Origin: JAFGBI01 sp964480725 | GTDB lineage: Bacteria; Myxococcota_A; Polyangia; Polyangiales; Polyangiaceae | Direction of reading: 5' to 3' | Assembly (NCBI GenBank): GCA_964480725.1 | Contig: CAYZQO010000001.1 | Location: forward strand, 1 to 64,000 | DNA length: 64,000 bases | Part shown: in pieces, positions 51,298-58,872 of the stretch | How the letters are laid out: each line of letters begins with the position of its first letter | Numbering within the stretch: the stretch's first letter is position 1 | Notes under the pieces: generated by a model | What the model was told of the DNA's origin: nothing | Seen by the model: only the letters and a program-made list of their open reading frames with translations | Databases searched by the model: none | Made by a program: the position numbers and the translations under genes

Positions 51298-52823
51298 ATG
51301 GCGAGCATGAAGCGGACCCTTCAGGCGGCGGTGTCGACGGTCCTCTGGCTCGCGGCGGCGAGCTGCGCGGAGACGGCGCTGAACCCCGAGCTTCCCGGCA
51401 TCGGAGCAGCCGGTCCCGCTGGCTCCAGCGGCGTGTGCCCCACCGGCGCGACCCAGTGCGACGGTACCTGCGTGTCCCTGGCGAGCAGCCCGACCAATTG
51501 CGGGGCCTGCGGCGCGACCTGCAGCGCGGGAACCACCTGCGAGGGCGGCCAGTGCGTCTGCGAGGACGGGCTCACCGATTGCTTGGGCACTTGCGTGGAT
51601 CTCCAGAGCGACGGCGCCAACTGCGGCGCCTGTGGGACGGCGTGCGTCGGCATGGTCTGCTCGCATGGCGCCTGCACCGCGAACTGCGGGACGGAGACGC
51701 AGTGCGAGTCGAGCTGCGTGGACATCGACACCGACTCGCGCCACTGCGGCGGCTGTGGCATCGCCTGCCCCCCCGGTCAGACCTGCCAGGCGCGCGAGTG
51801 CAAATGCCCGCTCGGGCAGGAGGCATGCGACGGCACCTGCGTCGATGTGGCCACGAGCTCCGCCCACTGCGGCGCCTGCGGCGTGGCCTGCGACCCCGGC
51901 GTGGCCTGCGTCGCGGGCGCCTGTCAGATCCCGGAGGGCACCGGTGGTGTCACCGGGACCGGGGGGGCCCTCGACGGGACCGGTGGCGTCGTCGAAGGCG
52001 CCGGCGGCACCCCCCCAAGCGCCGGCGGCAGCCCCCCCGGCACCGGCGGCATCAACCCGGGCACCGGCGGCATCAACCCGGGCACCGGTGGCANNNNNNN
52101 NNNNNNNNNNNNNNNNNNNNNNNNNNNNNNNNNNNNNNNNNNNNNNNNNNNNNNNNNNNNNNNNNNNNNNNNNNNNNNNNNNNNNNNNNNNNNGGCACCG
52201 GCGGCATCAACCCGGGCACCGGCGGCATCAACCCGGGCACCGGTGGCACCACGGGAACCAGAGCCTACAGCGTCGGCGAGGGAGCCTTCGTGTCCGTGTG
52301 CGGCTGGCACGGCTTCGCGTGGACCGGCGCTGGCCCCGACAATCTCAGCACCGTCTCGCCGACGAGCTTCAGCGACCAGGCGGCGGGCGCGCCGCTCTGT
52401 GCCACGGGGAGCGTGGGCGCCGATCCGGACTACGGCGGCTACGCGATGATCGGCATCAACGTCGGCCAGGAGAACACGGGGGAGTCGGAGCCGCCCAACG
52501 CGGAGATCGTCCCGACGGGCACGGGTCTGTACGTGAGCCTGACCAACAACGCCTCGAACTCCTTCCGCATCCAGATCCAGGACTCCCTGGGCGCCGACAG
52601 CGCCGACCACCGCTGGTGCGCCCTGTACTCCGGGCCCGGGGTCATCGCCTGGTCCGACTTCAACACCAAGTGCTGGGACGACAGCGGCACGCCCTACTCC
52701 AAGCAGCCCATCAACGCGATCCTGGTGATGGTGCCCGGTCACAACCAGAACGCCACGCCGTTCGACTTCTGCGTGACCGAGATCGCCCCCGCCGGCGATC
52801 CGAGCTGCCCCCGCGCGGGCTAG
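51298..52823 (+). CDS. Cys-rich repeat lipoprotein interrupted by a scaffold gap
   Basis: ATG 51298 starts a lipoprotein signal (VSTVLWLAAASC). Five Cys modules of one type follow (CPTGATQCDGTCVSLASSPT, NCGACGATCSAGTTCEGGQC and so on), then a Gly/Thr/Pro linker made of 7-residue GTGGINP units in which 100 N lie. The C-terminal domain (VSVCGWHGFAWTGAGPDNL, GGYAMIGINVGQENTGESE, ALYSGPGVIAWSDFNTKCWD) looks like a carbohydrate-binding or lectin-type sandwich. The two sides of the gap are in different frames with 100 N, but in frame if the true gap is 8 + 21k bases, as the repeat predicts. Confidence 0.8.
52094..52193. other. Assembly gap of 100 N inside a 21-bp repeat
   Basis: Exactly 100 undetermined bases, the usual placeholder for unknown length. 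Both flanks are copies of the 21-bp unit GGCACCGGCGGCATCAACCC(G), so the assembler most likely collapsed or lost a longer repeat array. Confidence 0.98.
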
Positions 52824-52838
52824 ATTCCGGTGGGAATC

Positions 52839-55463
52839 ATGACGGAGCGAGCTTGGTGGGGACTGGTCGCCGGGGCGGCCGCGCTGCTCTGGGGCTGTGG
52901 CGAAGCGGACGCCGGGGGCCCCGAACCGCAACCCGCGGCCGGCTCCGGCGGTCAGGAGCCGGGGTCCGGCGGCCGCGACGGGGCGTCCGGTACCGGCGGG
53001 GAGGTGCTCCTGGACGGAGACGGCGACTGCCCCAGCACCTGCGCGGCGTTGGACGCGGACTGCGGCGTCGTGACGGACACCCGGTGCGGTGGCGTCATCG
53101 AGTGCGGCGCCTGCGCCAGTGGAGAGTCCTGCGGTGCCGTGGTGCCGAACCGATGCGCGACGACAAGCACACCCTGCCGTCCGCAGACGTGCGAGGACCT
53201 GGGCGCCGACTGCGGCTCCGTCGGCGACGGGTGTGGCGATCTGCTGGATTGTGGCCGCTGCACGGCGGGAGAAACCTGCGGAGCCGACGCCCCGAATCGC
53301 TGTGGAGCCGGGGAGTGTCGGCGGCTGACCTGTGCCGACCTGGAGGGGATCGAGTGCGGGATCCACGGTGATGGCTGTGGAGACACCCTCGACTGCGGCG
53401 ACTGCCCAAGCGGCGAGGAATGCGTCACTCGAGAGGGTCGGAGCCAGTGCAACGCTGAACCGCAGGGATGCCGGCCCTCGACCTGCGCCGAGCTTGGGTT
53501 CGAGTGCGGGGTGCAGGGCGATGGCTGCGGGAGCACCATCGATTGCGGCAACACCTGCGCGTTGCCGAGGATCTGCGGCGGCAACCCGGACGCACCGGGC
53601 CGCTGCGGCTGCACGGGTGTCTGCGACCAGATCCCGGACTGCGCCGACGGCTCGACCACGAGCGTCAGCGGCATCGTCCTCGACCCCGCCGGAAAGAACC
53701 CGCTCTACAATGCGCTCGTCTACATCCCGAACGACCCTCACGACCCAGGGCTGGAACCCTTCGGGCCACGCACCCACGCCTGCGACGTCTGCGAGGCGAC
53801 GGCCGCGGGTGATCCGCTCGTGTCCACCCACACTGGCGTCGATGGCAGCTTCACTCTCACGAACGTCCCCGTGGGAGAGGACGTCCTGCTGATCGTCCAG
53901 CTCGGGCGCTGGCGTCGCGCCTTCGAGGTGGGCATCCCGACCCCTTGCGAAGCGAACGAGCTCCCGAACGCCGGCAGGCTGACCTTGCCCAAGAACCAGC
54001 GTGAGGGGGACCTCCCGTTCGTCGCCATCGTCACGGGGGCCCACGATGGAGTGGAGTGCCTCTTGTGGAAGGCGGGCATCGACACCGAGGAGTTCACCAA
54101 CCCCGACGGGACGGGGCGCGTGCACCTCTACCGGGGTAGCGGGGTGCCCACCGTGGACGGGGCCGGCCCCGGCACCCGGATCGACGAGCAGACCCCCTTG
54201 GAGACAGAGCTCTACGTCGCAGACGGCGACGGCCCGGCCCCGCTCTTCGCATACGACCTGCTCGCCCTGTCCTGCCAGGGCTCGGACTACGACCGTGAGG
54301 TCCAGTACTTCCCCGCGCTCGCCCAATGGCGAGAGCTGGTGGAGTATGCCAACGGCGGCGGGCGGATCTTCGCGACCCACTGGTCCCACGCCTACATGCG
54401 CATCGGCGGTGACGAGAATCCCTTCAGCTCCACCGCGACTTGGAGCGACCGCCGGGGAGGGGCGGACCAGTACACGGGCACCATCGTCAACGATCCGACC
54501 CTGAACCCGCGGGCCACCGAGTTCTCGGCCTGGCTCGGGCTCGTTGGCGCCCTCGACACCCCCATCACGGACCCGGCGACCTTTCCCCTGGTCGAGCCGC
54601 GCTTCAGTCTGGAGGCGGTCACTCCCCCGGGGCAGACCTGGGTCACCGCGCCCGTCCCCGATGGCACCGCTCATGTCCCCCTTCATTATACCTTCAACAC
54701 CCCCGTGTCCGACGGGAGTGGGGCGTCGTGCGGCAAGTTCGTCTACAGCGACTTCCACGTCAGTAGCAGCGATCCGACGCAGGACTTCCCACTCAACTGC
54801 GGCCCTCGCGATGCCCTCACGTCCCAGGAGTTGGTCCTCGAGTTCATGCTCTTCGATCTCTCCTCCTGTGTGACCCCTTACGTTCCGCTCTGCACGCCCC
54901 AGTCCTGCGCGGAGCAGGGGTTCGACTGCGGCGCGGCCGGGGACGGCTGCGGGAGCGGCACGGCCATCGACTGTGGCGCCTGTCCTCCCGGCGAGATCTG
55001 CGGCTTGGTTTCTCCGGGGCAGTGCGATCCGTACACCTGCGCGCCAACGACCTGTGAAGCCCTCGGGTACGACTGCGGGGCGGCGGGGGACGGCTGTGGA
55101 GGACTGCTCGACTGCGGGGTTTGCGCAGACGGGGAAACCTGCGGCGCCGACGGCCCCAACCGTTGCGGCACGGCGACTTGCCGCCCCCGCACCTGTGAGG
55201 AGCAGGGGCTCCAATGCGGGACGGCCGGCGATGGTTGTGGTCGGCCCATCGAATGCGGGGACTGCCCACCCGCGTCGTACTGTGGGCTCGGCGGCCCCAA
55301 CCGGTGCGGCGCGTCCAGCTGTCGCCCGATGAACTGCGCCGAGCAGGGCGTCGAATGCGGAGTGGCGGGGGATGGCTGCGGCGCCTCCATCAACTGCGGG
55401 AGCTGTGATGCCGGCTGGGTGTGCGGCCTTGGCGGGCCCGGCCAGTGCGGCCAGATCAGGTAG
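52839..55463 (+). CDS. Large Cys-repeat lipoprotein with carboxypeptidase-regulatory-like domain
   Basis: An 874-residue protein from ATG 52839. Signal GLVAGAAALLWGC, then at both ends about four tandem Cys modules of the pattern C-R-P-x-T-C-x-x-L-G-x-x-C-G-x-x-G-D-G-C-G (for example CRPSTCAELGFECGVQGDGC, CRPRTCEEQGLQCGTAGDGC). Between them lie a regulatory-like Ig domain (SGIVLDPAGKNPLYNALVYI, HTGVDGSFTLTNVPVGEDVL) and a larger domain with VAIVTGAHDGVECLLWKAGI and GGRIFATHWSHAYMRIGG. The whole is probably a surface or matrix protein. It follows the gapped Cys-rich gene by 15 bp, so the two may be an operon. Confidence 0.8.
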   Translation: MTERAWWGLVAGAAALLWGCGEADAGGPEPQPAAGSGGQEPGSGGRDGASGTGGEVLLDGDGDCPSTCAALDADCGVVTDTRCGGVIECGACASGESCGAVVPNRCATTSTPCRPQTCEDLGADCGSVGDGCGDLLDCGRCTAGETCGADAPNRCGAGECRRLTCADLEGIECGIHGDGCGDTLDCGDCPSGEECVTREGRSQCNAEPQGCRPSTCAELGFECGVQGDGCGSTIDCGNTCALPRICGGNPDAPGRCGCTGVCDQIPDCADGSTTSVSGIVLDPAGKNPLYNALVYIPNDPHDPGLEPFGPRTHACDVCEATAAGDPLVSTHTGVDGSFTLTNVPVGEDVLLIVQLGRWRRAFEVGIPTPCEANELPNAGRLTLPKNQREGDLPFVAIVTGAHDGVECLLWKAGIDTEEFTNPDGTGRVHLYRGSGVPTVDGAGPGTRIDEQTPLETELYVADGDGPAPLFAYDLLALSCQGSDYDREVQYFPALAQWRELVEYANGGGRIFATHWSHAYMRIGGDENPFSSTATWSDRRGGADQYTGTIVNDPTLNPRATEFSAWLGLVGALDTPITDPATFPLVEPRFSLEAVTPPGQTWVTAPVPDGTAHVPLHYTFNTPVSDGSGASCGKFVYSDFHVSSSDPTQDFPLNCGPRDALTSQELVLEFMLFDLSSCVTPYVPLCTPQSCAEQGFDCGAAGDGCGSGTAIDCGACPPGEICGLVSPGQCDPYTCAPTTCEALGYDCGAAGDGCGGLLDCGVCADGETCGADGPNRCGTATCRPRTCEEQGLQCGTAGDGCGRPIECGDCPPASYCGLGGPNRCGASSCRPMNCAEQGVECGVAGDGCGASINCGSCDAGWVCGLGGPGQCGQIR

Positions 55464-55900
55464 TCGTTTCGGGCGGCGCCGCGGTGCAGCGGGCGCGGGG
55501 GCGGGCTGAGATGGGGCCGGCTGATCGCGGCCGCGCCGAAGCCAGCGCTAGCCCGCCCCATCGGCGGCGCGGGCCGCACGGCCGCCCCGTGGCGCGACGC
55601 GCGAGAAATGGTTGGCAAGAGACACGGTTGCGCACCTTCTGGCCCAATGTAGAGAAATGTCTTGCACTGGGTGTAAGTGGTGGCGCAGGATGCGGCTCGA
55701 TGAGGCTGGTGGATTCGTTCTCTTTCGAAGAGAGAGCCGCTCCCCACCACGCACCTCGGAGGGTTTCACCCCCAGGGGTGATCGTAGGGCGCCCGGGGGG
55801 CACCCCTCATCTCGGAGGAGGCCCCGGTGGCCTCAGGTTTGGCCTTGCTCCTGGAGCGGGATCGCCCCGGGAGCCTCGGCGGAAAGGGACGGAGAACGAG
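55464..55900. other. Intergenic region upstream of a duplicated-domain lipoprotein
   Basis: No gene is supported. It contains a small inverted repeat (CTCTT-TCG-AAGAG near 55720-55735) and a GGGTGA-rich stretch. The last 40 bases hold a strong-looking GGAGAACG Shine-Dalgarno before ATG 55901. The promoter should lie here; a TTGCAC with a distant AT-poor -10 is not convincing. Confidence 0.4.
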
Positions 55901-57913
55901 ATGAAGAATCGCAGGGTCTTGGGCGGGGTTGGGTTCTGGATCGCGTTGGCCGGTGTCGTCTCCTGCGGGGGCGAGGCCACTGGTGGGATCGGCCAGGTGG
56001 GCCAGGCGCTGGTCGGGGTCGACGAGTTCCTCTTTTTGCGCTGCAACGCGACCAGCTGGAACGCGGACGCGACGAACCGCCTCAGCGATACCGACGACGA
56101 TGGGCTCCTCACGCTCGAATACGACGTGCGCGAGGGTTACATGCTCACGGGCGGCGACCAGTGCGTGGTCACCCGCACCAATTCGGCCAGCGGCTGGGGG
56201 TCGAGCTCCGCCTCGTTCGGCGCTGCGTCGCCCGCGGTCGTCACCGCACCGGGGCAGTGGACGCTGGGCGCCGTGAACTCGACGCCAGTCACCATCCGGT
56301 ACCCGGAGCTCGGGCGCTACCGCGCCACGGTGGACTACGCGGCGCGAACGGTGAACGTCGTCCCGGTCACGACCCAGCCCCCGCAGGGCTATTACTACCT
56401 GCGCTGCAACGCCACGAGCTGGAACGTGGGGGCCAGCAATCGGCTGACGGGCGAAGGGACGCTCTCGCTAGACTTCGACGTGAACCAGTCCTGGATGGTG
56501 TCGGGGGGTGACCAGTGCATCGTGACACGCACGAATCAGCTCGACGGGTGGGGTACCAGCCAGGTCGCCATGGGTCCGACCACTACCACCACGCTCTCGG
56601 TCCCATCCGACGGGATGGCGGAAACCAACGTCGTTCCTGCGGGACGGTACTTCTCCGTTCGCTACCCCGCGCTCGGTAGCTACCAGGCGAGGCTCGATCC
56701 CGCCACGGGCGCGCTCAGCATCGGGACGCCGGGCCCCGACGAGCCCGACACCGGACTCCACGGTGACGTGGAGTGGATCGGGGACGACCGAGTGCGGGTG
56801 ACCTATGATTTCGAAACCGCAGAGCAGCTCTTGGACTTCGCGGCCTTCGACACGGCGACAACCGCGGTCGAGCTGGTGAACGGGCGACTGGTCGTGCGGA
56901 ATCTCGGGGCCTCGGGGCTGGTTGAGGCGGACCTCGTCACCGGGTTCAAGGTCGACACGATGCTCTACGAGGCCGAGCTCCTCGAGGGTGATCACATCAA
57001 CGTGTACGTGGGCCTCGCGCCGAGCGGCAGTTGGAGTCCCGCCCAGGGTTATGGGATGATCCATCGTGGAGATGGTCGCTTCGCCGTAGCCAACCAGGAG
57101 ACTTTCATGATCGGTGGCGCGGGGGTGACCGCCGGCACCGTCTATTCCGGCCGCATCGACACCACGGAGACGGAGTTCGTCTGGAGCGTGGCCGGCGCAG
57201 CGAGCTCCGCGCACTTCCCGTACTATGGCGGGACCGATCGCACGATTGCTCTAGGCGGATACGCCTCCACGGTGGCCTTCGACAACCTCGTGCTCGAGGG
57301 AACGGTGGAGGGCTTCGAGTCCGATGGTGTCGAAGACGACCCTGACTCCATTCACGGCGTGGTCGAGGATCTGGCAGACGGGCGAGTGCGCATCAGCTAC
57401 GACTTCTCCGACGAGCAGCAGAAGTTCGACTTCGCGCCCGCCGCCGCTGGAGCGACGCGGCGCGAGCTGAACGACGGCCGCCTCGTGGTGAGCGGACTGG
57501 GCGGGGCGGATCCGTTGAAGATGGTCCTCCTCGATTACGACCTGCACATCGACAGCGTCAGCTATCGCGCTGAGCTCCTCTCCGGCGACCACGTGAACGT
57601 CTACGTGAACACCCTCTGGGACGGAGCCTGGACTCCCGCGGTCGGTTGCGGGGGGATCCATCGCCACGATGGACGGCTGATCACGTTCAACGGGACGGCC
57701 ACGTCGACCACCGACACCACGGCGGTGGAGAAGGCCATTCCCTACCTCGGCAGTATCGCCCTGACGCCTTCTGCCCTGACGTGGACCGTCAACGAGAGCG
57801 CGGTGTCGCTCGACAGCGCATGCTACGGCGGAACCGACGGTACGCTCGCGATCGGGGGGTGGCAGTCGGACGTGGCCTTCGACGACCTCGTCATCGAGGG
57901 ACAGCTGCCCTGA
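55901..57913 (+). CDS. Lipoprotein with two pairs of duplicated domains
   Basis: A 670-residue protein. The signal GFWIALAGVVSC is followed by two copies of an approximately 110-residue module (from about residues 42 and 163), both containing YLRCNATSWN-like, GGDQC(V/I)VTRTN and GWG motifs, of the kind found near carbohydrate-active proteins. Then two copies of a 190-200-residue module follow (from about 286 and 484), each with HG.VE...D.RVR(V/I)(T/S)YDF, GDH(V/I)NVYV and PYYGGTD-like strands, a concanavalin/laminin-G-type pattern. It probably binds extracellular sugar. Families are not assigned. A hairpin terminator follows at 57963. Confidence 0.78.
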   Translation: MKNRRVLGGVGFWIALAGVVSCGGEATGGIGQVGQALVGVDEFLFLRCNATSWNADATNRLSDTDDDGLLTLEYDVREGYMLTGGDQCVVTRTNSASGWGSSSASFGAASPAVVTAPGQWTLGAVNSTPVTIRYPELGRYRATVDYAARTVNVVPVTTQPPQGYYYLRCNATSWNVGASNRLTGEGTLSLDFDVNQSWMVSGGDQCIVTRTNQLDGWGTSQVAMGPTTTTTLSVPSDGMAETNVVPAGRYFSVRYPALGSYQARLDPATGALSIGTPGPDEPDTGLHGDVEWIGDDRVRVTYDFETAEQLLDFAAFDTATTAVELVNGRLVVRNLGASGLVEADLVTGFKVDTMLYEAELLEGDHINVYVGLAPSGSWSPAQGYGMIHRGDGRFAVANQETFMIGGAGVTAGTVYSGRIDTTETEFVWSVAGAASSAHFPYYGGTDRTIALGGYASTVAFDNLVLEGTVEGFESDGVEDDPDSIHGVVEDLADGRVRISYDFSDEQQKFDFAPAAAGATRRELNDGRLVVSGLGGADPLKMVLLDYDLHIDSVSYRAELLSGDHVNVYVNTLWDGAWTPAVGCGGIHRHDGRLITFNGTATSTTDTTAVEKAIPYLGSIALTPSALTWTVNESAVSLDSACYGGTDGTLAIGGWQSDVAFDDLVIEGQLP

Positions 57914-57962
57914 TCCCGGGAACGGTGCGCAACCTGGCATCGGCGTCGCGGTGAGCGACGAA

Positions 57963-57994
57963 CGCTGGCCGAGGGTGAAAGCCCTCGGCCAGTG
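57963..57994 (+). terminator. Hairpin terminator after the duplicated-domain lipoprotein
   Basis: A perfect 11-bp stem (57965-57975 / 57982-57992: CTGGCCGAGGG / CCCTCGGCCAG) with a 6-nt loop, extendable by two more pairs. It starts 50 bp after the stop codon. There is only a weak T-stretch, but such hairpins are typical 3' ends in high-GC genomes. Confidence 0.6.
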
Positions 57995-58048
57995 CCGTTT
58001 CGGGCGCGGTGCAGCAGCGGGACGGGCACTGGCGTCGGTTGAAGTCTG

Positions 58049-58640
58049 ATGGTCGGGGTGGCGTCAGATACTGGACAACCTCGGCGTGTCGTGTCCGCCG
58101 CACTGCTGGCCGCCGTGCTCGCGAGCGGCGGTTGCGGTGGCCGGGCTTCCTCGGACGCGGACGACGACGGGCGCGGCGAAGCGGGGGCGAGCAAGCGGGG
58201 CGGCGCGGCGAGGACGGACGACTGGGAGAAACCGGCGGGAGCGGCGCCGCCGACGGGTGGAGCGGTGACGAGTGGCGGCGCTGTCGCGACCGGCGGTGCG
58301 AGCGAAGGCGGAGCGGTCGGTGGCCAGGGCGGTGCCGCCGCTCACGAGGCGCTGCGCGGACACTGCCTGCTCACCATCGCCAGCCGGCCCGGAATGTCGG
58401 GCTGCGTTCCGTCGGTGCTGGGCGCCGACCTGCCCTTCGAAAAGGCTGCGCCCTCGGGGCGGACGGGACCGCCGTCGCGCTTGGCGTGGAGGGCGAGGAC
58501 CGCGTCCGTTGGCGGTTGGCCAAGGAGGCAGACCGGGAGGCCGAGCTCTCCTGCCGCGGGGGACGAGAGACGGTTCCTGGGTCCGGAGGGAACCAGTGGC
58601 GAGCGGCGCCCCGGCGGCGGGGTCGGACCCTACTGCCTGC
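58049..58640 (+). pseudogene. Truncated paralogue of the 44948 lipoprotein
   Basis: From ATG 58049 the leader and signal closely match those at 44948 (MVGVASDTGQPRRVVSAALL versus MVGMASDTRQPGRVVFVGLL; then DDDGRGEAG in both), as does the start of the globular domain (HEALRGHCLLTIASRPGMSG versus YEALRGHYLLTIAHPPAVSG). Match ends near 58450. In another frame 58445-58560 reads ALGADGTAVALGVEGEDRVR and WRLAKEADREAEL, so a frameshift or splice to other sequence follows. Even the upstream 40 bp resemble those before 44948, pointing to a duplicated block that then decayed. Confidence 0.7.
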
Positions 58641-58872
58641 ATTTTGCTGCCTGCGGTGACCGCTCCGTGCGACCCCCTTTACGTTTTGCCCTCCCATCGA
58701 CGATGCGGCCTGCCTCGCGGCGGCCGGCGCCAGTCCCGGATCCGCTCCGGCTACACCAAGGGCATCGGGGTCCGTCGGGTGCTTCACACCTCGAGAAAAC
58801 GGCCTGACAGTGGACCACTCGAGCGGTACCTTTCCACCGGGTCGGGCCACCTCCAGCCCCGGGGAGCTCTCC
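58641..58872. other. Intergenic region, promoter of the fibro-slime gene
   Basis: No gene can be supported. The last bases hold a GGGGAG six nt before ATG 58873. Low-complexity-free and more AT-rich than its surroundings (58660-58800), fitting a promoter, but no hexamer pair is convincing. Confidence 0.35.

Noticed and set aside
55719..55736. CTCTT-TCG-AAGAG inverted repeat
   Set aside because: Only five pairs and isolated; no divergent gene or regulator nearby to suggest an operator.
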